Below are positions 1 to 8,260 of a DNA stretch of 18,035 nt, in pieces. The notes beneath the pieces are model-generated. The model made no database searches. It was not told where the DNA came from and worked only from the letters and a program-made list of their open reading frames with translations. The stretch is from Candidatus Thorarchaeota archaeon (lineage in GTDB: Archaea > Asgardarchaeota > Thorarchaeia > Thorarchaeales > Thorarchaeaceae): contig RDOF01000050.1 in NCBI GenBank assembly GCA_011365025.1, forward strand, positions 1-18,035, written 5' to 3'. Position numbers and translations under genes: made by a program. Positions within the stretch are counted from its first letter, which is position 1. Every line of letters begins with the position of its first letter.

Positions 1-1392
1 AAGTGTGCTCCAGCTACCTTGTTCCTTTGCAAGCATATAGGTCAGATGAATGACGATGAACATAGCGGCAAGATTCGTACAAAGGAGTATTGCTCTTCCA
101 AGTGGACTTCCTTCAAGCATTGCGAATTCTAATACCAGGAATCCCTCAAGATGCGCTCCGAGGATTACCACGGCCGCTACAACTGCGAATCTCCAAATCA
201 CCCACTTCTCAATTCCATGAGGTGCATGTCCTTCTTTCGGCTCTTTAGCCCATTCGACCGCGCGCAAAAGCCCGATTGAAGAAGCAAGTGAACCTATTAT
301 GTAAGGAACCAAGGACTCACCCGTGGCAATCAGAGTCTCGGGATCCAGACTGGCTACGATGAAGATCTCGATTAACGTCCAGCATGCAAATACAAGGACT
401 AGTGGGAAGTGCACTCTTCGAGGTTTTCTCTTGAAATGAGCATAAATGAGGAATGTCATAACCCCTGAAAGAGCAGCTGCGCCAATGTGTGATAACCGGT
501 AAGCTGGAACATCAACAATAAGAACTGCAGGAAGTGCGACTTGAGCAAGTATTGCGACGAGGAACGGAACAATTGCAAGAAGGCTATTAACAATCGGAAA
601 GCTTAGGGCGGCCCTTTCTGTCATGCCCATTTCTCTCTGTGAGGATATGGAAAGAACCAAAATGATGAGCAGCATCCCAAGTCCTTGCAAAGTCAAAGAC
701 AATGCCCATACAAGAGTGCTCGAAATCATAGACAGCAAAAGGGGTATGATGGAAAGAATGAATAACCCATTGCTAACGAGGAATAGGGCAGCATCAGTTG
801 TGCCAAAAGAAAATGGCATTCGTGAGAAGAATGCGATTGAATATGCAAGAAGTAGGATAGTTACAATTCCTATGGCATAAGCCAGAAGCACCAGCATTGG
901 TTCTGAAAGATTGAGAAAAATGAAGAAGTACAGTCCTCCATAAAATGCTAGGATAATAACGGCGAGCAGTGCTACTATCCAAGGGCTCAATCTTCTCTTG
1001 GACTCCTGATGCCTCCGCGTCGAAGCCAAGACAAAGGCAATTGCGATTATTGTTACCTCAAGGATATCTGAAACCTTATCTGGAGCGGTCTTTATGATTG
1101 TTGGGATGGTCACATAAAGCAGCGGAATTGCTCCACCTATATGGATAACTGATAGTGAGATTAGCAGTGAAAGCAGGATGGCATGAGAAACGAGTCCGGT
1201 TGTCCGATAATAGGTGTACATCCAAGATGTGGCAGCAATAGTCAAAAACCCAATTAGCGCCTGAAGTGCAACAGAAGTCGCAGTATCTGACCATGCTGCA
1301 GAGGACCAAATAAACAGAGAGAAGGCTGCTATCGTACCCAAAGCGAGGCCTACGGCTGCCCTAGTGATTACATCTCCGCTGGTGTCTTGCAT
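1..1392 (-). CDS. Polytopic membrane protein, N-terminal 464 residues (C-terminus beyond left edge)
   Basis: An uninterrupted reading frame runs from an ATG at 1392 to the window edge, and an in-frame stop lies just upstream at 1411-1413. The visible 464 residues are almost wholly hydrophobic, with about 13-14 predicted membrane helices (roughly residues 11-32, 43-61, 68-100, 110-124, 137-160, 163-188, 201-222, 227-249, 263-285, 300-320, 328-348, 361-378, 398-420 and 433-455). Short basic loops such as RRHQESKRR (126-134) and KRKPRR (321-326) separate them. No transporter signature or catalytic motif is recognisable. In archaea such arrays often form the sensor half of a histidine kinase or an orphan membrane protein, but the part that would decide this is missing, so no function is assigned. 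A TATA-like box about 30 bases upstream supports the start and implies a very short leader. Confidence 0.8.
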   Translation of the reverse strand, partial: MQDTSGDVITRAAVGLALGTIAAFSLFIWSSAAWSDTATSVALQALIGFLTIAATSWMYTYYRTTGLVSHAILLSLLISLSVIHIGGAIPLLYVTIPTIIKTAPDKVSDILEVTIIAIAFVLASTRRHQESKRRLSPWIVALLAVIILAFYGGLYFFIFLNLSEPMLVLLAYAIGIVTILLLAYSIAFFSRMPFSFGTTDAALFLVSNGLFILSIIPLLLSMISSTLVWALSLTLQGLGMLLIILVLSISSQREMGMTERAALSFPIVNSLLAIVPFLVAILAQVALPAVLIVDVPAYRLSHIGAAALSGVMTFLIYAHFKRKPRRVHFPLVLVFACWTLIEIFIVASLDPETLIATGESLVPYIIGSLASSIGLLRAVEWAKEPKEGHAPHGIEKWVIWRFAVVAAVVILGAHLEGFLVLEFAMLEGSPLGRAILLCTNLAAMFIVIHLTYMLAKEQGSWSTL

Positions 1393-1416
1393 ATTCCATC
1401 TGGCCTTGGTTTAGGT

Positions 1417-1430
1417 GGGGTATATTTGCG
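1417..1430 (-). promoter_or_regulatory. TATA-like promoter of the leftmost membrane protein gene
   Basis: On the minus strand this reads CGCAAATATACCCC. Its AT core (1421-1427) is centred about 32 bases before the ATG at 1392. With the usual archaeal spacing of about 26 bases, transcription would begin near 1398, giving an almost leaderless mRNA. Confidence 0.4.
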
Positions 1431-1506
1431 CGCAAGTTGTGCCTTGTGTTACTCTCCATATTAAGGCGTTTGTGACGGATTGACTTGAACTCGGGCGCTT
1501 GAGTTG

Positions 1507-2544
1507 CTAGTGCCTACGTGGTTTTCCCAGGTATGCCTTGAACGGCGTCCTTGGCTCTATAGAGAACCAGTTTGTTGACCTATCAACGTTGGAGAGAGCC
1601 CTCAGAAGGTCGAAGGTGATCCACCTTGAAGCGGATGGAGCAGAGCTGCACTCCCATATTCCCAATGATCCTTGGGAGCTCTTCACAAACTCCACTAGGT
1701 CCGTGATTCTGGCATCACTAAGATTGCCTCCGACACGACTGCAAAGGTCCAAAATCAATGCCGGGTCTGACCTCGCAAAATACGTCGTCCAGCCGCTTTG
1801 CTTCTCGAAGCCAACTATTCTGGCTACATGATAGCCAATATTCCTTCGTTCCTTCGTTTCTCTGGCAAGCAGGTGTTCAAGTGCCACCTTGGCAGAATCA
1901 CCATTTCGCCGCTTTGGATGCATTGCGAGGCATAACAATGCTGCTGTTGTGTTTGTTCGGCATCCCCACCTTGAATGGGGCAATCTTCGGTAACCCGCAA
2001 CATATCCCCTGACCTCACCTGCCATGCCTGTTGGCCAAGCACCATCCTCTAAGCGTTGGTCCAAGAGCCATTCGTAGGCTTTCTCTGCCCTTAAATCCGT
2101 TGCATGCCCAGAAGCAGCAATTCCCATCAGAGGAATCGATGTTTGGAGCGGCATCATAGTATAACCCCTATCTGCTGAACTCTCATCATCAGGGTTCCTA
2201 GGCAGCTGCCATGACCCGTCTCTTCTTTGCTTTGAGAATAGGAACTGAACTGCCTTCTTAATGGCTTTGTGAGTATGGTTAAAGCCAAGGTATCCTAATC
2301 TCATAAGAACCTGCGATGTGGTTTGCAGTCTCCCTCCTGGTGCCGTACCCATCAAATCCTTCTCACTCCAAGAACCATCATCAGCTTGAAGCACAAGCAA
2401 ATCAGAAACAACGGGGTCTTCTTCCTGTAGAAGCGAAAGCTCCTGCACCTCGGGGTCTTCCCGCGGACGGTTGAGGAGGTCAGTAAGAACTAGACGCCGG
2501 AGGTTTGGCGAAGGATCTGCCAGAAGAAGCGGGATTTTGATCAT
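1507..2544 (-). CDS. Alpha/alpha-toroid protein with prenyltransferase/squalene-cyclase-like repeats, coupled to the UvrA-like gene
   Basis: The 345-residue protein has no signal peptide. It contains repeated DGSW-type (QW-like) motifs: DGSW at 56-59, DGSW at 109-112, DGAW at 167-170 and a degenerate GIWE at 295-298. These are spaced by helical segments as in terpene cyclase and protein prenyltransferase toroids. The start (LLLADPSPNLRRLVLTDLL, 6-24, then RPREDPEV) resembles a group of soluble toroid proteins often mislabelled 'nitrogen fixation protein NifH'; no P-loop or nitrogenase feature is present. The DxDD of squalene-hopene cyclases and the zinc ligands of farnesyltransferases are not evident, so a catalytic role is unproven. 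Its ATG overlaps the stop codon of the UvrA-like gene (ATGA) and follows a strong GGAGGGG ribosome site, so the two are translationally coupled. The fold assignment is good; the function is unknown. Confidence 0.82.
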   Translation of the reverse strand: MIKIPLLLADPSPNLRRLVLTDLLNRPREDPEVQELSLLQEEDPVVSDLLVLQADDGSWSEKDLMGTAPGGRLQTTSQVLMRLGYLGFNHTHKAIKKAVQFLFSKQRRDGSWQLPRNPDDESSADRGYTMMPLQTSIPLMGIAASGHATDLRAEKAYEWLLDQRLEDGAWPTGMAGEVRGYVAGYRRLPHSRWGCRTNTTAALLCLAMHPKRRNGDSAKVALEHLLARETKERRNIGYHVARIVGFEKQSGWTTYFARSDPALILDLCSRVGGNLSDARITDLVEFVKSSQGSLGIWECSSAPSASRWITFDLLRALSNVDRSTNWFSIEPRTPFKAYLGKPRRH

Positions 2545-5500
2545 AGGTTCCCCTCCAATACACCTCTCAGGTAAGGGGCAGTTCTTGTATTGCCGGATGC
2601 AATACTCTCAGGGGTTCCTTCTGCGACGATTCTTCCTCCTTCAGGTCCTCCCCCGGGTCCCAGTTCAATTAGCCAATCGCATGACGCGAGTATATGAGGA
2701 TGATGCTCGATTATGATTACACTGTGACCGCTTTCAGTAACGTTTCGCAGGACTTCTACTAAGCGCTTGATGTCGCTCATATGTTGCCCCAGACTTGGTT
2801 CATCCCATATGTAGAGGGTATGTCCAGTGGTCCTCTTTGAAAGCTCCAAGGCGATTCGCAGACGCTGAATTTCTCCACCCGAGAGCGTATGACTTGGCTG
2901 GTGAAGAACTAGGTATCCGAGTCCTACGCTTCTTGCGGCCTCAAGCTTCCTGCTCAAGTTCTCGTTGTTGCCGAACAAATCAAAAACCTGGTCAATGGTC
3001 AGGTTGCCAAGAGATGAATAGGGGATTCCCTCTATACTAACCGAAGTTGCCTCGGGCGGCAGTCCTGTTCCATTGCAGGTGTCACAAACCGTGTTGACTG
3101 AGGGAAGAAAGCCCATATCGGTTCGGATATAGCCTCTACCTTCACATTCCGAACAAGGCGAAACGAGCTCTTGCTGTGAAAGACCCATTGAAACTGCATC
3201 TTCGCTCTCAGAGTAGATTCTGCTGAGTATGGGTATTATCCCGAGGAAGTGACCTGGGCTTTGTATTCCTCTGCGGGTCTGGTCAAGAATCAAGGTTCTT
3301 TCAGGGGCTCCAAAGAGGTCTTTGTGGGCGCCTGGTTGAATTGGCTCATAGGCAACGCTAGTCGTGATTCTCTTGGGGGATAGAGCCCTGCCAATTGTAT
3401 CTACAACCAGGGTGCTCTTTCCTGAGCCTGATGGTCCACAGATTCCAACAAGAATCCCCTTGGGAATCCTAACGCTACCCAATCGAAGGTTGTTCTCGCT
3501 TGGATTTTCAACAATGAGCCAATCGTCTGCTGAGCGCCGCAGAGCAGGAACATCCATGCGATGCTTGCCACGAAGCCACTGAGCAGTAAGAGTGTCCTTC
3601 TTCATCACATCGTTCAATGGCCCGGCCGCCATGACCCTCCCCCCTCTGGCTCCGGATTCTGGCCCCATGTCGACTATGTCGTCGGCCGCTCTGATAATCA
3701 AAGGATCATGTTCCACCACCACAATCGAGTTCCCCTGCCGTTTCAATTCCTTCAAGGCATCAACCAAAGCATCCACCTCGGAGGGGTGCATCCCTCGAGT
3801 GGGTTCATCTAATAGCACAGTGAGCGCAGTTAGCCCACTTCCAAGAAGCCCCGCCAGTTTCGCACGTTGCGCCTCCCCTGCACTAAGTGACCCCGCCACT
3901 TGGTTCAGTTTCAAATACCCTAGACCAACTTTCCTAAGAAATCGGATTCGGCCAAGGATTGTTTCTCGGCTCGCGCCCGCGGTGTTTGCGCTGTCCTGAG
4001 GCACAAAAAGATCTTCTAAGAGACCAGCAAGCTCATCTAGTGTTAGGGAATTAAGGCTTGACACACTCACTCCATTGAGCGAAACCGCTCGAATCTCTGG
4101 TCTATATCCAGAACCTTCGCAGTGACTGCATGCCTCTGTAGCGGTATATGCCCCACCTAAATCCCAATCTCGAATCCATCCGTAGAAGCCGGGATATCTT
4201 GTCGTTCTTGTATACTGCTTGCCTGACCGATTCTCAAAGGTCACCTCAATTGGTTCCTTGTCCCCGAATAGGAATGCATCCTGCGCTTTCTTGCTCATCT
4301 CCTTCCACGGAGTTTTCGCTGAATCGAATCCATACCTCTTGGATATCGCTTGGAGAATGTAGTACCCTCCATTGTATGGCTTGCAAATAAACCCCCTTGG
4401 AAAGAAGCCTGGAGAGTACATAGCTCCTCCACAGATTGGTTTCTCGGGATTGATTATCAGTTTCTCTGGAACCGGTCTTTGGTAGGACCCCACGCCATGA
4501 CAGAATGTGCAGGCCGAAGAATACGTTCTTGTCGAGAAATGCCGCGGTTCCGCAATTGTGGATAGCGCTTTGCAGGATGGACATTCCCATTTGTCTTTTC
4601 GCACCATGGAATGGCCGCACTCGAGACATGTGCGCTTTCCTAAGAGAGAGAGAAGGACCGCAAGATGATTGCCAATCTCGGTAATTGTTGCAACGGTTGC
4701 TCTTAGGTCATATCTTCTTCGTTGTGGAGTAATTGAAACGGATACCCCAAGGCCTGAGACCGACTCCACGGGAGCTTCTGGGCCTTCCTTGATACTCTGT
4801 CTTTCGTACATAGAAAGGGTTTCAAGGTACCTTCGTTGCGCCTCTGCCTCCAATACATCCCTTACCAAACTGGTCTTGCCCGACCCAGATGGTCCAGTGA
4901 TTACCGTCATTTTTCCCTTTGGGATTTTGACAGTTACATTTCTCAGATTATTCGCCGTCGCATTTTTGATTGAGATATGGGGCGTGCTTTTGTTTCCCTT
5001 CCTTCTCCTGTTTCTAGGGACTAGCTTCCTCTCCTGAACCAGTGCTTTGCCTGTAATTGACTGAGTTTCATAAATGCCCTGAAGTGGACCTTCGTACACG
5101 ACTTTGCCCCCCAGGGGACCGGCCCCAGGACCTAGGTCGACTATCCAATCCGCCGATCTTATTATGTCGGTGTTATGCTCCACGACCACGATTGTTGCGC
5201 CTGCTCTCACAAGTCTGTCAATCACCATGAGCAGTCCGGAGAGGTCTTTTGGGTGTAAGCCCGAACTTGGTTCATCGAGGATGATGATTTTCCCTGAGAG
5301 GTTTCTTCGCCCTAGGTACCTTGCCAGCTTTATACGTTCTGCTTCGCCCCCAGAGAGTTTTGGCGATTCCTGACCCAGCTTCAGGTAGCCCAGCCCAATT
5401 GTTTCCAGCGCATCAAGCATTCGTGCCGCTACACCTCCGTTTGATGACTTGAACTTGGCATCAGTGCGTACAAGATTTGATACCTCTGCGATCGATAGGT

Positions 5501-7403
5501 CGTATAGGTCTGCGATATTGAGCTCAACGCCTCCAAGATTTGCACGAGCAGCAAGGACTTCTTCCGAAAACCGCTTTCCCTCGCAGGCCGAGCAGACTAT
5601 CCACGTGGAAGGTAGATACTTCATTTTCACCTCCAATGCGCCCATGCCTTTGCATGACGGGCATGCTCCTTCCGTACGGTTGAAGGAGAAATGGGAGGCT
5701 GAGAGACCTGTTTCCTTTGCAAAGAAGTCCCGAAATACATCAGACAGCTTAGTGTAGGTTGCCGGGTTTGATCTGGGATTCTTGCCAATCGGGCTCTGGT
5801 CAACAAACACTGGAGCGAGCTTTGGCCCTTCGATTCTCCTACATGCGATAGGTCTATTCTTCTGCAAACTGGGAACCAGAATATGCTCCACAAGTGTGCT
5901 CTTTCCTGACCCTGAAACTCCGCTAATGACCGTGAAGCGACCAATCGGAATTTTTACATTGACTCCTTTGAGATTGTGTTTGTGGCCTCCAAGAATCGTA
6001 AGGAATTCCTTGGGTTTCTCTCTTCTTTCAGGAACGTAGACTTCAGAACGTAAGCTAAAATACTCGCCCGAATTGGTGTGTGCGTCCCACAACTCGGCGG
6101 GAGTTCCATCAAACACAAGTTCTCCCCCGGCGTTGCCTGCTCCGGGGCCAACTTCTATGGTACGGTCTGCATAGGCAGCCGCTTGGCGGTCGTGCTCCAC
6201 AAATACCACTGGTCCCTTCAGTTTCAGAAATACGGGAAGAAGCGACTCTACGTCAGCTGGGTGCTGGCCAATACTGGGCTCATCGAGCAAATGTAACATA
6301 TCTTCCAGCTGACTAACAAGAGATAGTGCTATTCGAACGCGCTGTGACTCTCCGCGACTCAAACTGGGTGAAGGTCTGCTTAGCTGAATGTACCCAAGGC
6401 CAACCTTGCTTAGTGCCTTCAATCTCCGATTTATTTCATGCATGAGTCGAGCCGGAGCCGAGGTTTCTTGGTTTGATAGGCAATTCAAAGCCTCATCAAC
6501 TGAGAGATTAAGCACGTCTAGAAGGCCTAGACCATTCCATCTGACGACTGCTGCCTCTGGGGGAAGGCCAGTATTCATGCATTGCGTACAGCCTTTGCCT
6601 TTGCAGTGAGGACAGGATGACTTGAATAGAGTTGGTTCTAATGGCTGCAGCCAATGACCACAATTGCTGCAGGTTGTCGTCCATGAAAGCTCAGTATCCT
6701 TTTTGGCTTGTACTAACTGGAGTGAAACCGCTCCCAGTGACTTTGCCAGATTCATAATTCTCCGTGATTGCTGCAGTGTCAGACTTGCCTTGTCCGAATG
6801 AAGCTGTATCTGAATATCATGAGGAGAAGCAGCACGAAGAGACCCGTCTGTCCACGTTTTGCCATCCACAATCACTTTTGACGACCCAAATTCCTTCAAT
6901 AGGAGGTCCAGCAAAGTGCGATGACTTCCCTTTGCTTTTCTCACGAGCGGCAAGAGAATTTGGAGGCTTCCTCTTGACGAAAGATCAGTTATACGCTTGA
7001 CAATGGCATCTTCCGTCATAGATGCTTTAGGGGTACCACACTTAGGACAGGATCGTTCCCCGAATCTCGCGTACAGAATTCGTAGAAATGGATGAATTCC
7101 AGAGGCTGTTGCTAAGGTCGAGAGTGGATTTCTGTTGAGAAGGTTTTGGCCAACGGCAACGGCAGGTCCTACTCCAGAAATGGACTGAACATCGGCAGGA
7201 TGCAGCCTGATTGATGAGGACCCCTTGGCAAAAACATCGAGATACCTCCTCCTCGCTTCGTGGTAAAGGGTATCGAAGACAAGCGACGTCTTACCTGATC
7301 CTGAAATCCCCGCAACAACAGTGAGTCCTTCCCCTATGTCAACTGAAACGTTCTTCAGGTTGTTAGTCGATGCGCCGCGAATCCGAATATTCACTTGGGT
7401 CAC
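2541..7403 (-). CDS. Tandem-fused UvrA-like protein with four ABC ATPase domains
   Basis: At 1620 residues this is almost twice the usual UvrA length of about 940. It has four complete ATPase sets. Walker A lies at 32-39, 495-502, 837-844 and 1323-1330. The signature motif is at 348 (LSRGESQR), 683 (LSGGEAER), 1173 (LSAGEAQR) and 1507 (LSGGEIQR). Walker B with its catalytic Glu is at 371-382, 707-718, 1196-1207 and 1531-1542, and H-loops at about 402, 741, 1230 and 1565. Half 1 (1-800) and half 2 (805-1620) each carry UvrA-type zinc modules: C245/C248/C264/C267 and C581/C584/C604/C607; C941/C944/C965/C968 and C1417/C1420/C1440/C1443. Half 1 keeps a region like the UvrB-binding domain (about 128-243) but no insertion domain. 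Half 2 is the reverse, with an insertion domain at about 977-1090. UvrA scans DNA for bulky lesions and loads UvrB; no uvrB or uvrC lies in the window. The start is a GTG, with an in-frame stop upstream and no other start between. A role in repair or resistance is inferred. Confidence 0.92.
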   Translation of the reverse strand: MTQVNIRIRGASTNNLKNVSVDIGEGLTVVAGISGSGKTSLVFDTLYHEARRRYLDVFAKGSSSIRLHPADVQSISGVGPAVAVGQNLLNRNPLSTLATASGIHPFLRILYARFGERSCPKCGTPKASMTEDAIVKRITDLSSRGSLQILLPLVRKAKGSHRTLLDLLLKEFGSSKVIVDGKTWTDGSLRAASPHDIQIQLHSDKASLTLQQSRRIMNLAKSLGAVSLQLVQAKKDTELSWTTTCSNCGHWLQPLEPTLFKSSCPHCKGKGCTQCMNTGLPPEAAVVRWNGLGLLDVLNLSVDEALNCLSNQETSAPARLMHEINRRLKALSKVGLGYIQLSRPSPSLSRGESQRVRIALSLVSQLEDMLHLLDEPSIGQHPADVESLLPVFLKLKGPVVFVEHDRQAAAYADRTIEVGPGAGNAGGELVFDGTPAELWDAHTNSGEYFSLRSEVYVPERREKPKEFLTILGGHKHNLKGVNVKIPIGRFTVISGVSGSGKSTLVEHILVPSLQKNRPIACRRIEGPKLAPVFVDQSPIGKNPRSNPATYTKLSDVFRDFFAKETGLSASHFSFNRTEGACPSCKGMGALEVKMKYLPSTWIVCSACEGKRFSEEVLAARANLGGVELNIADLYDLSIAEVSNLVRTDAKFKSSNGGVAARMLDALETIGLGYLKLGQESPKLSGGEAERIKLARYLGRRNLSGKIIILDEPSSGLHPKDLSGLLMVIDRLVRAGATIVVVEHNTDIIRSADWIVDLGPGAGPLGGKVVYEGPLQGIYETQSITGKALVQERKLVPRNRRRKGNKSTPHISIKNATANNLRNVTVKIPKGKMTVITGPSGSGKTSLVRDVLEAEAQRRYLETLSMYERQSIKEGPEAPVESVSGLGVSVSITPQRRRYDLRATVATITEIGNHLAVLLSLLGKRTCLECGHSMVRKDKWECPSCKALSTIAEPRHFSTRTYSSACTFCHGVGSYQRPVPEKLIINPEKPICGGAMYSPGFFPRGFICKPYNGGYYILQAISKRYGFDSAKTPWKEMSKKAQDAFLFGDKEPIEVTFENRSGKQYTRTTRYPGFYGWIRDWDLGGAYTATEACSHCEGSGYRPEIRAVSLNGVSVSSLNSLTLDELAGLLEDLFVPQDSANTAGASRETILGRIRFLRKVGLGYLKLNQVAGSLSAGEAQRAKLAGLLGSGLTALTVLLDEPTRGMHPSEVDALVDALKELKRQGNSIVVVEHDPLIIRAADDIVDMGPESGARGGRVMAAGPLNDVMKKDTLTAQWLRGKHRMDVPALRRSADDWLIVENPSENNLRLGSVRIPKGILVGICGPSGSGKSTLVVDTIGRALSPKRITTSVAYEPIQPGAHKDLFGAPERTLILDQTRRGIQSPGHFLGIIPILSRIYSESEDAVSMGLSQQELVSPCSECEGRGYIRTDMGFLPSVNTVCDTCNGTGLPPEATSVSIEGIPYSSLGNLTIDQVFDLFGNNENLSRKLEAARSVGLGYLVLHQPSHTLSGGEIQRLRIALELSKRTTGHTLYIWDEPSLGQHMSDIKRLVEVLRNVTESGHSVIIIEHHPHILASCDWLIELGPGGGPEGGRIVAEGTPESIASGNTRTAPYLRGVLEGNL
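2550..2556 (-). promoter_or_regulatory. Strong internal ribosome binding site for the toroid gene
   Basis: The minus strand reads GGAGGGG five bases before the ATG at 2544, inside the last codons of the UvrA-like gene. It is an unusually strong Shine-Dalgarno match for this window and fixes the start of the downstream gene. Confidence 0.7.
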
Positions 7404-7442
7404 AACAGCAGGGGAGATGGAAACAACACAGTCCTAATCAAT

Positions 7443-7459
7443 CCTTTTCTCGGAAAAGG
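7443..7459. repeat. Perfect inverted repeat between divergent genes, possible operator
   Basis: CCTTTTC (7443-7449) and GAAAAGG (7453-7459) form 7-base arms around a 3-base centre. The site lies 40 bases before the UvrA-like start and about 94 bases before the adenosyltransferase start, where a regulator of one or both genes could bind. No regulator gene is adjacent, so the operator role is an inference. Confidence 0.35.
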
Positions 7460-7552
7460 CGATTAATCCAGCGCTTCATCAAGCCACCATTACTTAGATA
7501 GACATGAACCTTAATCAGGATGTTAGAAAAGGTTCTTGTGGTGCTTGGTAAT

Positions 7553-8131
7553 ATGTCAAAGAGAATCTATACAAGAACGGGGGACAAGGGTGAGACTGGC
7601 CTCCTGTCGGGCGAAAGAATTGACAAGGATAGTCACAGAGTTGAAGCCTATGGCACAGTTGATGAACTCATTTCGGTGCTCGGCCTTGCCAAAGTACACA
7701 CTTCTGAACGCATTGCAGGGCACATCCATTCAATTCAGCAAGTTCTATTCTACATTGCCGCAGAACTGGCGACAAATATGCACCATATTGATTCCGTAAA
7801 TGATTGGCGGAAGGACCTGAAGCGTGCCGGCGAACAAGATGTTACTGAGTTGGAGAATTTGGCTGATGAGCTCTCAGAGGAGCTGCCCCAACTCTCGAAT
7901 TTCGTTATTCCTGGAGGTACTAGGGGAGCTGCATTCCTCCATCAGGCACGGACGGTTTGTAGACGAGCAGAACGACGAGTCATTGCTTTTTCCAGACTGG
8001 AGCAGGTCAATGGTGAGATTATCAGATACCTGAATCGCCTCTCTGACCTCCTCTTTGTTATGGCAAGATACGAGAATTTGCAGGCGGGCGATGGAGACTA
8101 TCTCATTTCCAGGAATGGAGTCCAGCAATAA
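7553..8131 (+). CDS. Cob(I)alamin adenosyltransferase, PduO type
   Basis: This 192-residue enzyme transfers the 5'-deoxyadenosyl group from ATP to cob(I)alamin, making adenosylcobalamin for B12-dependent mutases, dehydratases or class II ribonucleotide reductase. The PduO-family ATP-binding N-terminus is clear (YTRTGDKGETGL at 6-17), followed by the YGTVDELISVLG segment and the C-terminal block with FVIPGGT, the RRAERR helix and the RYLNRLSDLLFVMAR helix. Length and domain order fit the single-domain family. The open frame extends upstream to an ATG at 7520, but conservation begins at the ATG at 7553, which has GGTG at 7540-7543 as a plausible ribosome site; I therefore prefer 7553. The gene diverges from the UvrA-like operon. 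No cobalamin biosynthesis or user enzyme is nearby, so it appears to be a stand-alone gene. Confidence 0.93.
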   Translation: MSKRIYTRTGDKGETGLLSGERIDKDSHRVEAYGTVDELISVLGLAKVHTSERIAGHIHSIQQVLFYIAAELATNMHHIDSVNDWRKDLKRAGEQDVTELENLADELSEELPQLSNFVIPGGTRGAAFLHQARTVCRRAERRVIAFSRLEQVNGEIIRYLNRLSDLLFVMARYENLQAGDGDYLISRNGVQQ

Positions 8132-8260
8132 GCGCGTGATTAGCGCTCAACAAAGCGCAGGACAGGACTTTGCCTTCCATTTGCCCTCTGGTTCATGGCG
8201 CCGTTCGAAGCAGATATCAAGGGGATGATATCCTGTTGTTCCGTTTTGGTTGTGCCAGCA

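Noticed and set aside
623..880. 85-residue plus-strand frame
   Set aside because: It is antisense to the continuous membrane-protein frame spanning 1-1392, whose hydrophobic periodicity is convincing.
1076..1309. 77-residue minus-strand frame
   Set aside because: It is an off-frame shadow within the leftmost membrane protein gene on the same strand.
1507..2544. Calling the toroid protein nitrogenase reductase NifH
   Set aside because: There is no P-loop, no cluster-binding cysteines and no NifH similarity; that name is a database error I recall for similar toroid proteins.
3592..3999. 135-residue plus-strand frame inside the UvrA-like gene
   Set aside because: It lies antisense to conserved ABC motifs of the UvrA-like protein, and its Ser/Pro-rich composition is typical of a shadow frame.
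2541..7403. Reading the long ATPase gene as an ABC transporter or as two uvrA genes
   Set aside because: Zinc modules and UvrA-specific blocks exclude a transporter; the frame is continuous with a linker at about 790-808 and no stop or restart between the halves.
8131..8147. AGCGC ... GCGCT hairpin after the adenosyltransferase stop
   Set aside because: A 5-base stem with no T-run is too weak to call a terminator.
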